Shown here: positions 12,501 to 24,317 of the stretch, piece after piece | Layout: each line of letters starts with the position of its first letter | Numbering within the stretch: the stretch's first letter is position 1 | DNA from: Polytrichum commune | Taxonomy: Eukaryota > Streptophyta > Polytrichopsida > Polytrichales > Polytrichaceae | Assembly (NCBI GenBank): GCA_950295325.1 | Contig: OX485805.1 | Coordinates: 36,815,501-36,879,500 of the forward strand | Direction: 5' to 3' | DNA length: 64,000 nucleotides | Program-made: the position numbers and the translations under genes | The notes under the pieces: generated by a model | Database searches by the model: none | Told to the model about the DNA's origin: nothing | Seen by the model: the letters and a program-made list of their open reading frames with translations, nothing else

Positions 12501-13573
12501 ATAGTTTGGCCTATGGTATTTGTATTAAAACACTCACATAATGAGATGTTTATTGCAATTATATATTTCAAGGAATATTCATTTCCTTTCCATTTTTGGA
12601 TTCGTTGGTAGAAGGGCTACAAGAATCTCCTATATTAATAAAAATTGTATCACATGAGATTGGACTAAAATGCATTATAAGTAATTATAATGATGGCCAT
12701 ATATTACGGGAGTTGTGTACCTTGGGGAGAAAGTAATGAACATTTCCAAGTGAAAGGGGGGTGGGGGTCCCAAATTTTATCATTTAGAGGTTTTCCTTGA
12801 ATTTGTTGCCACATGGAGAGTTTTTGAAACCTTGAAGATGCTGATGATCATGTTTTTCTTGTTATTAGGATTGTGGCATGTCAATTGCCAATGTGTTCAT
12901 GTCAACTATTAAACCACACTTTGATGGCCAAAACATCCCCAAATTGGACTCTTGGATCTTGATAAAAATTTGATTTTTTTGTTCAAGTTTTTTTCTTTGT
13001 TTAGCAACAACAATTTCCCATAAGTGGTTGTTGGCATTGTCTTTTGCCTCCAAAAGCTTGTTGATTGTAAAATATGATGAAATATTGTATCCTCTATTCA
13101 TCATGAAGATTGTGGTGCTCATATCTCAAGAGATATGTTGACAGAATGATCACCACAAGATCATAATGTGCTCGCAACTTTCCACCAATCTATGACGTTT
13201 GGAATTTTAGTCAATCAAATCAAGTTTCTCGTCAAAACGATGACGTATATGATTTGTGGTGAAGTTTGAATAAAACTACTTGTACAATCACAATGGGAGG
13301 ACAAAAATAAATCATGTAGTGCTAACTGTACAAATGTCATTTTTTGATGGTGCAGCGTGCATCATAACTTCTCTATTGTGTTATTGTTAAAGTTTTTTAT
13401 TTGTTTGGTTTTAATTTTTTTACATTTTTGAAGTTTTCTTTATAACGTATAATTTTTGAAAATGCTTTACCCCTGAGGCCTTCAAGGGTGAACTTTACAA
13501 TTTATTGGTGCTAAAATTAAATCTCCTTCTATGCATGAAATCGTGTGAGATACACTTTAACAAGTGAATGAAC
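9526..13573. other. AT-rich intergenic stretch with a short telomere-like tract
   Basis: No gene is supported. About three units of the plant telomere repeat CCCTAAA lie at 9808-9828. A 16-base direct repeat (CACTTGCAGGGTGCAT) occurs twice near 10538 and 10579. The minus strand at 12865-13122 has an 85-codon frame without a recognised domain, which I treat as doubtful. Confidence 0.4.
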
Positions 13574-13759
13574 ATGACTATTGGAAGTAAATGAACATGA
13601 CTATTGGAAGTAATTGAACTTGACTATAGGAAGTAATTTAACATATCTAGTTGTAGTCATATAATTACTCCAATATTTATATAAGTAGTTGTATAGTCAT
13701 AAGGGGTTATATTTATTATAATACTTCCTAAAATTTTGTTATTTTGTATTTGATAGGCT

Positions 13760-15793
13760 ACTATAATTAACTTGTTACTTGTTGGCGGAATAGGGCTTTT
13801 TTATACGCAATACATGGGATGTAATGTGTTGCGAGAAAAATATAACAAAAAGTCTCATGAAAACCATATTTGAGAAGAAGAATACATTACAGGTCCTTAT
13901 GGACCTAAAAGAACCCAACATATGGCCGCATTTGTGGCCATACCGGGGAAAAATCCAAGAAGCTTGACTTTGCTGCAAGCTTCATATGTGCTCATAAAGA
14001 AAGAGAAGGAGGTATTTGTGGATATTGTACGGCAGTTGAAAATTCCAACTCATTATGTTGGCCAATTGCAAAAAAAATTAATGTGGATGGGAACCTCAAA
14101 GGATTGAAATCCCATGATTACTATGTCCTTATGCAACAACTCTTGCCCCTTTATGTACTCACAATCATGTCAAACAAGGTCCGTATATGTATAATAAGAC
14201 TAAGCTGGATATTCAAACGCATATGTGCAAAAACCATCAATCCATTAGAAATGATTGAATTACGAGAGGGTACGGCCATCACCTTGTGCATGCTTGAAAA
14301 AAAGTTTCCACCGGCATTTTTTGATGTAACAATGCACTTGTTGGTGCCTTTGGTTGAAGAATTAGATATTTGCGGGCCCGTACATGCCCATTAGATGTAT
14401 CCATTGGAAAGGTACTTGAAGACACTGAAGGGCTATGTTCGAAATCGCGCAAGACCTGAAGCCTCCATGGTTGAAGGATATGCCATAGATGAAGCGCTTG
14501 GCTTTTGCACGGAGTACATGCAAACATATACCATTATAAGTTGCATGGTATGGGATGATAAGCAGGATCCTACAATGAACGATAAAATACTTGAAGGTAT
14601 TGGGAGACCAATGATATTAACTCTTGAGCTACGCGATTGGATACATAAATTTGTGGTGAATAATGTGGCTTCCCTAGAGTCATGAAGAGAGTAAGTTACT
14701 TCATCCAAAATGTAGAATACATTGATATTTGCAAATAGAAAGTTGGTACCAAAAGAATGAAACCTTATTTTTTGTTATGTTAATTGGAAATGAATTTTAT
14801 TAATGATAAAATAATAATAATAAACTAATACATGTCACTTATGTATGTTTAGTGTGCATGTAGTCTAATAACATCAAATGCATCACAAAATTGTTTTATT
14901 TTAGAGGCGTCACACTACTATTATGACACAACGCAAATTGGATCATGAAGACTATCGAAGAAAAAAAAGAAATTGTATGATTGTTTATCCCGAAAATCTC
15001 CAAGATGAACATTTCTCCAAATGGTTCAAATCAGAGGTTTCACGTGCCAAACAAACGGGATATGAGATTGACGATGATTTGTTGGTCTTGTCTCTACCAC
15101 CCTCTAGCCAAGCAACATCGTATGCTCCATGTATGTTTTCGGGAACCATATCCGTGTGTATAATACAGAAGGGACTTTGACAACAGCCGACTTTGGTGTG
15201 GCCGCCACATTCTCCCAACATTGTCGCTCAAGTGTACATGCAAGGAACTTGAAGGCGGAAAACTTGGAGTATGTGGGATGGGTGGACAAAATATTGGCCG
15301 TGGAATATGGTCGATATGAGTTGGTTGTGTTATATTGTAATTGGATGATGACAAACATGGTTGGGCATAATGCTAGTATGAAGCGAGATGATTATGGGTT
15401 TAGCCTAGTGGATCTTGATAGACTAGTATCATTGTCAACTGAATCTTTTGCATTTCCACTCCATGTTGAACAAGTTTTTTTTGCGGATGATTTGAACAAT
15501 CATGGATGGAAGGTGGTTCTACGGAAAGAGCCAAGGGGAGCAAAAGTTGTTTATGAAAAAAATTCTATGCCAGACATAGGAGGCCTATCTTCAGGCAATG
15601 TTGAAGAGCAGTGTGAATTGGTACCGGCATCATTAGACAATGATGCTACACCAAGAGATCAAATACTAGACGAGGTTGTGGTTCTAAGCAGTGATTAAGT
15701 GGTTGTAGTTTAAACACAAATGAGGATGAACCATCTTACGAAGATGAGGATGAATTTGGAATTGAAGAAGATGGAAATGCTCTGATAGATTAA
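13760..15793 (+). pseudogene. CACTA (En/Spm) TNP2-like transposase, 3' half: end of TNP2, DUF4218, DUF4216
   Basis: The first readable block, NTWDVMCCEKNITKSLMKTI then DLKEPNIWPHLWP, is the end of the TNP2 core. DUF4218 follows at 14083-14685: ICAKTINPLEMIELREG, CMLEKKFPPAFFDV, then MYPLERYLKTLKGYVRNRA and EASMVEGYAIDEALGFCTEY. One nonsense TAG near 14392 replaces the Trp expected before MYPLERY. After an intron-like AT-rich gap, 14923-15180 gives MTQRKLDHEDYRRKKRN and the linker GYEIDDDLLVLSLPPSS. DUF4216 lies at 15129-15698 (YGRYELVVLYCNWM, DDYGFSLVDLDRL, VEQVFFADDLNNHGWKVVL). The acidic tail (EDEDEFGIEEDGNALID) continues to 15793 beyond a stop at 15698. At least three breaks are visible, so it is not functional. 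Confidence 0.85.
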
Positions 15794-16174
15794 ATTACAA
15801 TATGTTGAGTGTGTAGAAATACCATATTGTGTATAAATATGTACAATTCATTGTTAATCCAAAAAGAGATGGGTCATTTTTTGTGAGTATTCAATGCAAA
15901 ACCGAAAAACATGTGCCAATTTGAATTGACAAACGCAAATCAACCACTTCACTTTCCATAGTCATGCACGTTCTCTTAGACGTTCCCAAACATGTTCTCA
16001 AGTGCGTTCTCAAGTGAATTTCTATCCCACTTCACTACCATGTCTCCCCAAAGTTAACTCAGAAATAAAATGACTAAAGGTGGAATTCAACCATTTCACC
16101 AGTTCATTGTTAATAATACTAAAAGACATGTAGTAAAGTGGGTGTTGGAATAAAAGACGTATTTTGTTGTAGTG

Positions 16175-16422
16175 CATGGTTGTGTGCAATCAAGCAAGCT
16201 ACGGGCAACAACGTGGGCAACACCGGTAAATTTTGGTCTAGGCACTAGCGGGTGGGCCAAGGGCAACGGATTCTTAGGCGGACAAAGCTCCATAGGGGAT
16301 CATTAGCGTCCGGCCTTGGAAACAGTCCAAGGTTGACATCTCCTTACCCAAAAAAATAAACAAAATGAGCGAGTCCTAGTTGTTACCGATAAGCAGGAAT
16401 CTCGACTGATGGGAACAATTAA
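16175..16422. repeat. CACTA flank motif, copy 1 of 3 (dispersed repeat)
   Basis: The 248 bp just outside the CACTA terminus. The core (ACGGGCAACAACGTGGGCAA, then AAATTTTGGTCTAGGCACTA) recurs in reverse at 23697-23944 and, without any transposon, near 54756-54890. It reads as a minus-strand frame LVPRPKFTGVAHVVARS in two copies, but nothing shows that it is translated. Confidence 0.7.
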
Positions 16423-18253
16423 GTTAACTTGTCTCCCGCCTGCTTCGCCATGCCGTGACTCAAGGGGAGGCTCCACACGTTCGAAAACGTCGGTCTCGGA
16501 TTTAAAAACAAATTGGCCTTGACATGTTCCTTCGTTCTCGAAGCTCGGTCCCTCTTTCAGTGGGTAGACTTGTCTGTAATCGTGTGGCCTCCCCTTTGAA
16601 GGAGTCTTCCATGTCCCTTCACAGCTTCCAACCTAACTTACCTCAACTTGTGCCGACTATGGAGGACTCAGCTCATGACATTAAAATAATAAGCAGCAAG
16701 ACAAAGCCAAGGCCCCGACAGAAAGTGGTTGAAGGTATGTGGGTGTTATTTGGTTACTTTCTCATGTCCTTCTGCTTCTAGCAGTTAAATCTACATAACA
16801 AAACTTGTGTTCCATTACCAAATCCATGCTGAAACTTATGCAAAAACCGGATCCAAAATCACACCTCTCTTGCTTTAGTTATGGTTATCAAAAGTGCAAG
16901 TTTGTTGATTTCTTAATTAAGTCCTCCAAATTGTGCTCATTATTGAGTGTAGATTAGTTATTAAGATTTGAAGACATAGTCCAATCTCTTTTATACATGT
17001 GTCTTCATGATGTTAGGTCTACGATCCTCACCGAACACCATACCGATCAAAGCTACGGGTCCGATTAAGGAAACCAACCGCATAACACTCACATAGTTTA
17101 GTGGCCGAAGAGATTTTTGGGCACAATCAGTCAAAATCCCAGTGTTTCAAAGTCCACCCATTTATGTGTTGTGGTCTTTTAGTTTTTTTTTTTCCCTAGT
17201 ATAATTTGAGGTATATAGTGCAAGCATGGTAAAATGGACCAAAAAGTGCTTTGGTATACTAAAAAATCATAGTTTTTTGGGCTAAAAACCATGAAACTTT
17301 TGTCTAAATTATGATTTTTTCTCATGACGCATTCTACTATTGTGTTAGAAACTCATTCATAGAATACGAAGATGGGATCTTCAAAACCTATAATTAAAAG
17401 TAATGTTCAAAACCAAATGACTCAATTTTGGACATGAATTTCACGACCTTAAATATTTTGTTCTTGTTTTCTTAACATTCTTTGAATTCGATATAAACTT
17501 GAGGGCATTGTCAAAAAGCAATGTGGAAAATAATCACTTGAATTTACTTTTATCATATTCTTGGCAACCTTTAGACAATATTTTTTCAATGTCACGTACT
17601 TGCACACCACTTGCACTGTCTTCTTAACTATGTACACTTCTTTTGAAATTGTTTTTGTCAACATGAATTTCTTGGAATTGTAGATCAATATGCTTTGTAG
17701 ATGTTTATGAATTATTTTCTCACGAAATTCAAAGTTACTATAAACTTTTGAATCACTTTCACTTAAACGTTGACCAAGATCCCGAGTTGTCCACTTTACC
17801 ATGCTTGCATCAAATTCATAGACTTCCTCTAAAATGATTGGTAATTTATTCTGAAGTCTTGAACTTCAATTGGATATTTCTCAAACTCAACCAGTTTCAT
17901 TTTTAATTAAGTTACAAATTAAAGTGATCCACATCTTGGGTCTCTTTGAGGCAAACCTGACGCTTTTTGAGACAAAATTGTTTTATTAGTTATCTCCGTC
18001 AATGAACAGGGAGAACTAACACTTAGGGCCGCTTTACACCTAGAGGCCGGGCCAATTTCCCTTGAGGCCGATTGCACAAAATTTGAGCTTTTTTTGGGTT
18101 GGAGGCCGGCCTCTACTACACATTATAATAAGATTATAACGGGGGCCAATTTTCCCATATGTAAAGGCCCTCGGGCCAAGAAGCCAAGCCGATTCAATAA
18201 ATTTAGGAAAATTTCAGCCCTTCTTTCTTTCTTTTCATTGTCATTTGTACAAG

Positions 18254-19735
18254 ATGGATGAACGTAGACGGAAGATTTTAGTTGCTCTTGTGTTCTTCAT
18301 AGCCATGCGACATGTTATGGCGGTTGTTGCAATTTTGCAAAAAATTGCTTTGCATGAACATTATGCTGCCATGACAATCGTTTTTGCTACGATGGTTGTG
18401 GAGAGTAGTACGTCTAGGAGGACACGGAGTATTTGGATGTATGATCGGAGTATTATTTTTGCGGATAGATTGTTATTTGGATGTTACTCGGTTAAGTTAT
18501 TCAAACAACATACAAGGTTACTTCCCGAAACTTTTGATTATTTGTGCGGTGTCTTATCTCCATCATTAAGTCGTAAGGATACAAATTTCAGAGTATCCAT
18601 TCCTCTTAGAAACCGGATTGCTCTTTCTTTGAATAGACTTAGTAGTGGTAATTCATTACGCGGTTGTGCTGAAACTTATGGAATTCAGGAAAGTACTGCA
18701 TCTATCATTGTAAGGGAGTTTTGTGCAGCAATTGAAAAACATTTAAAACCACTAGTAATTGAGAAACAATCTAAAGCTACATTGAATAGAATTGCAGCCG
18801 AGTTTGAGGAGCTTAGGGGATTACCTTATGTAATTGGAGCGGTTGATGGTAGTCATATACCTATCATTGCTCCTCCTATATATCCTACTTCATATTATTG
18901 TAGAAAAGGTTTCTATTCAGCTCTACTTCAAGGTGTAGTGGATAGCAAATGTAGGTTTTGGAATTATGATTTTGGATGGGCTGGGCGCTGCCATGATTGG
19001 ACTTTGTTCCAAAATTCAGATATTGGGAAAAAAGTGATGAAAGGTGAGCTATTACCTTACAAACTTATGGGTGATGCTGCTTATCCAATGAGACCATGGT
19101 TCTACTCTCCTTTCAAAGGTGAAAAAGATGGATTACCTAGAGCAAAGGCGCATTGGAATTTCATCCAATCATCAACAAGAATGACAGTAGAAAGAGCTTT
19201 TGGCATATTGAAAGGGAGGTGGAGGATACTATTGAAAAGAATTGACATGCCTCTCTGACATGTACCTAATTTGGTTACTACTTGCATTTGTCTTCACAAC
19301 TTGTGCATAGTACACCGAGACAAATTTGATGATGAATGGGCAAAAGAAGGAGAAATAATCATGCATAGGGAGAGTACAAATAAACTTGGATAGCTAGAAA
19401 ATGTAGATATATTTATGGCAGCTACACAAGCTGCAAAAGAGATGAGGAGGTACCTGAAAATGGACGAGGTTGAAGCAGGAACCATACAAATTGAAGACCT
19501 TGAAGAAACTGAGGTAAATGCATTTGAAGATGTAGATGAAGATGAAGATGAAGATGAGAGTGCGGAAGTTGTTGAAACAAAAAAAGACAAAGAAACAAGG
19601 ATTAAAAACTTGCTGGTGCAAGCAACACAAGCACATGAATTACTAGCTCAATCTTTTTGGGAAGCTCATTTGAGGATGGAGGGAAAAATTCTCTTCCCTC
19701 GTAACTATGATGTATCTGATTCGGAAGAGGATTAG
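18254..19735 (+). pseudogene. Harbinger transposase (DDE_Tnp_4), full length with two in-frame stops
   Basis: Excises and reinserts the element. From ATG 18254 (MDERRRKILVALVFF) the frame is open for 334 residues to a TGA at 19256-19258, continues in the same frame to a TAG near 19390, and then to the natural TAG at 19733-19735. The catalytic residues are in place: Asp about 198 (YVIGAVDGSHIPI), Asp about 248 (GWAGRCHDWTLF) and Glu about 313 (MTVERAFGILKGRWRILL). The helix block SGNSLRGCAETYGIQESTAS is intact. After the first stop come the family's HVPNLVTTCICLHNLC block and an acidic C-terminal domain with a DEDEDEDE run. The first stop occupies a position where Arg (CGA) is expected, so a CGA-to-TGA change is likely. 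With only two stops the copy is barely decayed. The gene ends 2 bp from the end of the convergent accessory gene. Confidence 0.92.
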
Positions 19736-19737
19736 TT

Positions 19738-20994
19738 CTAAAGTTTGTCTATAAGCCTATCCATTTGTCGGTCTACCCTTTCTAATAAAGCATTGGTTTT
19801 CTCAAAATTCTTCAGCATGACTGAACTGTTTTCGGCCATTTGTACAAAACTCCATAGCATCGCTCTTGAAAATTCCTCTTGTCCACTTTTATTGTTGAAT
19901 TTGGAGTCGCTGTCATAGTTGGAATTGGAGTGTCATTTGAATGCAAATCATTCTCATTGCCTGTGGTGTTGTCTCCGACACTAATAGAATCGCTAGCGGA
20001 TGCTGTCACATGCTTCATTACAGTTCCAGTTTGATGCCACCACTGATCAAATGAATCATAGAACTTACAAGCATGACGATCTGATCCTGAAATTCCATTT
20101 GTCAGCTTGTCTTCTTTGTACAACTTGTACAAGGTATTGAATTTTTTTTTGCAACCCTCGGAAGTTCGGTTCAGTCCAGGAATTACTGCAAGCAGACGAG
20201 CATGTAATTTCAACCATGTATCTACCCCTGCACATAACATGAGAGCGTCATAAGGACGATAAATTACAGAAATGATTCTAGTTTAATTACTACATATAAG
20301 ACAAAGTGGACATGGCGGAAATGAATGTAGAGTTGGTAGTCCGATGGATACATCTTCTCGCGTGTGGGAGGTGGAGGGATCAAACTTTAGCGCCCTCAAG
20401 ATGCTCTCCCAATGCTAGACCCAAGCATTGGGGGGGAAAGGGGGGGCTCGAGGCGAAGGCCATGGCCTTTAAAAAGGCCAAATTGGCTAAATCTGAAATC
20501 AGAACTTTTTTTCTCAAAAATTTTAGGGATGCAAAAATCTTACCTTGTTTCTTTGCGTTCTTCAAAAATTCAGGTTCCATCTCACCGCGCATTGCAATCT
20601 TTGTCTCCACATCGCGATCCCTCCAGTTCTTTGATCCGAGTTCTTCATCTTCTTCCACCTCCTTCACGTTCTTTTTCCGAGGTTTTTTTGAAGTTGCGAT
20701 TCCTTTTTTCTTTGGTGCTAAGGGAGCTATAATCTGGACATCCTCATCCCCAATCTCTTCCGTAGCCTTTCTCTTCAAATTACTTGCACATATGTCTATA
20801 ATCAACGGAGGCGGAGGAGGAATATGATTTCCACAAAGTGGTTGAAAAAATTCGGGAACCCCTACACTACCTCCATGTTCTTGTAGAGGAGCTTGATAGG
20901 GTTGGAAAGCATGAGCTTCAGCACTTTGATACCTTTGCATCGCCTCATACACTTCACTAGAATTCCATCCACTCCTCTCTAAAGACCCCTCCAT
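19738..20994 (-). pseudogene. Harbinger accessory protein (Myb/trihelix-like), two exons, one frameshift
   Basis: PIF/Harbinger elements need a second, DNA-binding protein that helps the transposase enter the nucleus and recognise the ends; this matches it. Exon 1 (20994-20544, minus) runs from MEGSLERSGWNSSEVYEAMQ through a Pro-rich segment, a basic region (APKKKGIATSKKPRKKN) and the first helix of the DNA-binding domain (WRDRDVETKIAMRGEMEPEF). A GTAAGA donor follows. Exon 2 begins at 20227 after TGTGCAG and restores the domain in phase: KKQ-GVDTWLKLHARLLAVI, PGLNRTSEGCKKKFNTLY, then KFYDSFDQWWHQTGTV. The expected C-terminal coiled-coil (MAENSSVMLKNFEKTNALLE, RVDRQMDRLIDKL) is present but in another frame from about 19860, so one indel separates it. 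The stop, at 19738-19740, leaves two bases to the transposase stop on the other strand. Confidence 0.85.
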
Positions 20995-23696
20995 GCTAAC
21001 CCTAGAAACGGTAGCAACAATCTTGCAAGTGCAAAAAAAATCAGCAAGAAAAATTCTAAGGAAAAGAGAGAGAGAGAAGAGAAGAGAAGAGAGGATGAAG
21101 TCACGATGAACCATAAGAGCCGTTCAGATTTCCACATAATCCAACGGAGCTGTTTTGCTGAAAAAAATATTTTTTATTAAAATCTGACATTGGCCCCTAG
21201 GCCATGAATTGGCCTTCCATTTTCGGTGCACCCATTTGAGTGAGCTCGGGCCGTGTCAGACCATCCATTTTTTGATTAAAAAAATCATACCACCAAATCG
21301 GCCCGGCCTCTAGGTGTAAAGGGGTTGGGGCCGATTTCAGCCTTTTGACCAATCACAAGCGAGGATTTCAAGCCTCTTACACAACAAATTGGCCCGGCCT
21401 CTAGGTGTAAAGCGGCCCTTAGTTATAGATGAAGTGGTCGAGTTTGAGAAATAACCAGTTGAAGCTCAAGATTTAAGGAAATTCACCAATCATTTTAGAG
21501 AAATTTAGAGAATATAACTCAAATCAATAAAGTGTAACCAAAGATGTCAACATGTGACCAATTGGACTTGGAAACAATAGGATCTTGACCGAAAATGCCC
21601 AAAAGTCTCCTCAAACATTGATATGTATGTTGGTTGCACATTGCATAAGGCACGATAAAGAATATCACTTGACTCTTTTGTTTTATCCAAATTTAAAGTT
21701 GACGATAGCATTGAACATGGAGAACCAACCACTACTTACAAATGAATGAATTGAATTTGACAAATTCATTGATTCAAGGTCAATACTTCAAGAGAATTAT
21801 TGATCATTTTAGAGGAATTTATGAAATAAACCTCAAATTAGTAAAGCAAATCCAAAAGATCACAACATGTAACCAGTTGGACTTGGAAACGCTAGGACAT
21901 CACCGATTATTCCCAAAAATCTCCCCGGACATTGGATGCTAGGAAGCAATTTTATCCTAAAATTTAGGGTAACGTTACAAAGGAGGAACTATCATGGCCG
22001 ATTTGTTGGCATATGTCACGTTTGATGCAAAGCTGGCACTACCCCGCCAAACTATGTTGCTTTGTTGGTGTTTTCAAGTCTATATTCTAAAGGAAAAAAG
22101 ATCACCTTATTACTTCTGGTGCAATTTGGCCTCGTGAAACAAAAGAATAAACACATAAATTGATGCCTTCACGAATAGGTTGCCACTTTACCCATGCAAA
22201 TCACTTTGGATCAAATTACAAAACCTCGTAATTTTGTTCCTTCATCCATATAGAACCACAATAAAAGCTCAAATTAGAGTGTTTATTTTGTTATCGTGGT
22301 AATAAATATTTAAAATAGTGTGGAATGTCAATTTATTAGTGAGGGTCAACCTAATTGCACACATCTATATACTTATTCCCAAATTTTGACACAGGACTGT
22401 AATAACTGAAATCAAATTGTTCCGGTATTTAGAAATTGTTCACTCAAGATGCTTTTGGCAAGGCTTAACACTTTTGAAACTGACATCAAACAACATATTA
22501 ATCTAGTTGGAATAAAAAATGACCTCACATAACCTCAAAGTTTGCATAAGAGGATTTATTCCATAAGAGTATTTACAACTTGATATTCTAGAATAATGAG
22601 AATAATCTTAAAATATGGAAAAACTTTAGGCAAGGTTTGAATATTATGAAAAAATTTACACCAATTTTTCCCACTCAAATGAAACTCAACTCTAATTTCG
22701 GGGATAGAGAGGCAGTCACATCCCCTCCTCGAACTTCAATTTTCTCTTATGGGTGTGTCTATAATAATTCTAGTTCTCTAGGAAAAAGTAACGCACAATC
22801 TTGATTCTCATTCAAATTCCTTGGAGTGTTGGATGCATATAAGGAGAAAATTTATACAAGATTTTTGATGTATAATATCATATGTGATTTTGTTCTTGTG
22901 CTTCATTCGATTCCCACACAATAATTAGCATTATGAAAATAAATGTGAAATTGTTTACTGTAATTAATGTGGGCTTGCTTGAAAATATCTAGTCAAGGTG
23001 GAAATAACATGGGTCCAAGGTCCGAAGGGGTCCTCCTTGAGATTTCCAAACAACGCCTTGACATTGAATGATTGTCGTCATACATCAAAAGTAGCAAAAA
23101 ATAAAATATTCAACCACATCAATTTGCTAGGGAAAACAATAATGTGACCCATGTTAATTTAAACTAGAGATTAGCATGCGTTGAAAATTAACAAGGCCCA
23201 CAATAATTTGCATTGTGACAATCAATGTGAAATTGTGGAATGTAATCTTCATCACCCTCTATTTAGTATAAATTCCTCAAACAATTTATGGTAATTTCCA
23301 ATGCTAGGATCACAAAGAGAAAGTTGCATCATTCAATTCTTTAAGAGTCTTGCAAATGCCAACCGATCCCTAGTAAGTGAAATCAATATACAATGGAGAA
23401 GGGGGTGGTGGTGATGCAAGAGAAAATGAACAACACTTGACAAAAAACCAAAGGAAAAAAAAGGAAAAACAAGTGATGAAAAGAACATCACTCTTTTTCA
23501 TCCCTTGGATGTAATTCTTAACTATCTAAGTCTACAATATATGGCATAGCATTTAATGCAATTATTGTTTCTAAGTCTATCATCAAATGATTAATAAGAT
23601 AGCATGTCCACTTGTTCTTGGTTCCTTTTTGATACCAACATAAGGCAATCTCCATGTTTGATGGACAACCATGATTCAAGTCAATTGGATTCTTAT

Positions 23697-23944
23697 TTAA
23701 TTGTTCCCATCAGTCGAGATTCCTGCTTATCGGTAACAACTAGGACTCGCTCATTTTGTTTATTTTTTTGGGTAAGGAGCTGTCAACCTTGGACTGTTTC
23801 CAAGGCCGGACGCTAAAGATCCCCTATCGAGCTATGTCCGCCTAAGAATCCGTTGCCCTTGGCCCACCCGCTAGTGCCTAGACCAAAATTTACCGGTGTT
23901 GCCCACGTTGTTGCCCGTAGCTTGCTTGACTGGACACAACCATG
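23697..23944. repeat. CACTA flank motif, copy 2 of 3 (inverted)
   Basis: Reverse-complement counterpart of 16175-16422, the same length to the base, directly abutting the CACTA terminus at 23945. Confidence 0.7.
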
Positions 23945-24317
23945 CACTATAACAAAACACGTCTTTTATTCCAACACCCACTTCACTACATGTCTTTTAC
24001 CATTATTAACAGGGAACAAGTGAAATGGTTGAATTCCACCTTTACTCATTTTATGTCCGAGTTAACTTTGGGGAGACATGGTAGTGAAGTGGGATAGAAA
24101 TTCACTTGACAACGCACTTGAGAACGTGTTTGGGAACGTCTAAGAGAACGTGCATGACTATGAAAAGTGAAGTGGTTGATTTGGGTTTGTCAATTCAAAC
24201 TGGCACATGTTTTTAGGTTTTGCATTTAATACTCACAAAAATGACCCATCTCTTTTCGGATTAATAATGAAGTGTACATATTTATAGACAATATGGTATT
24301 TCTACCTACTCAGCATG

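Larger units (their letters stand above)
13574..16422 (+). repeat. Left arm of a long inverted repeat (CACTA 3' half plus 248 bp of flank)
   Basis: This segment is found again in reverse complement at 23697-27120. The outer edge lies in a 23-bp tandem repeat (three units from 13568, containing GAACATGACTATTGG), and the inner edge reads GGGAACAATTAA. In order it carries the end of a TNP2-type transposase, DUF4218 and DUF4216 coding segments, a CACTA terminus ending TTTTGTTGTAGTG at 16174, and 248 bp of non-transposon flank (16175-16422). The right-arm flank (23697-23944) is also exactly 248 bp. The 5' half of the transposase is missing on this side. Confidence 0.85.
18026..21418 (+). mobile_element. 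PIF/Harbinger transposon, both ends present, 33-bp perfect TIRs, TSD TTA
   Basis: The element starts GGGCCGCTTTACACCTAGAG and ends with the exact reverse complement. The terminal inverted repeats agree over 33 bases (18026-18058 and 21386-21418). TTA at 18023-18025 is repeated at 21419-21421. In copy 1 of the host repeat, near position 2420, there is a single CTTAGTTA with nothing inserted, which proves the boundaries. A second copy of the terminal sequence lies just inside the right end (about 21299-21324), so the subterminal region is itself duplicated. It carries two convergent genes, a DDE transposase (+) and a Myb/trihelix-like accessory protein (-), the standard two-gene layout of autonomous PIF elements. 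Perfect TIRs indicate a recent insertion. Confidence 0.95.
16423..23696. repeat. Long dispersed repeat, copy 2; spacer between the inverted arms
   Basis: From 16634 on it matches 1056-4711, broken only by the Harbinger element at 18026-21418. The part 16423-16633 has no counterpart in the window because copy 1 is cut by its own Harbinger insertion and the window edge. The right end stops at the same TTGGATTCTTAT word as copy 1, then joins the right inverted arm. As in copy 1, a segment of about 150 bp recurs within it (21480-21630 and 21800-21945). No gene is recognised other than those of the inserted element. Confidence 0.8.

Noticed and set aside
12865-13122. 85-codon minus-strand frame before the left inverted arm
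   Set aside because: AT-rich composition, no recognisable domain or splice partner, and the opposite strand is nearly as open.
16096-16293. 65-codon minus-strand frame with LVPRPKF and GVAHVVARS words
   Set aside because: As a gene call it is too short and partly overlaps the CACTA end; kept only as a dispersed repeat worth counting.
20306-20827. 173-codon plus-strand frame opposite the Harbinger accessory gene
   Set aside because: It is antisense to exon 1 and its intron; the minus-strand frame has the domain and correct splice sites.
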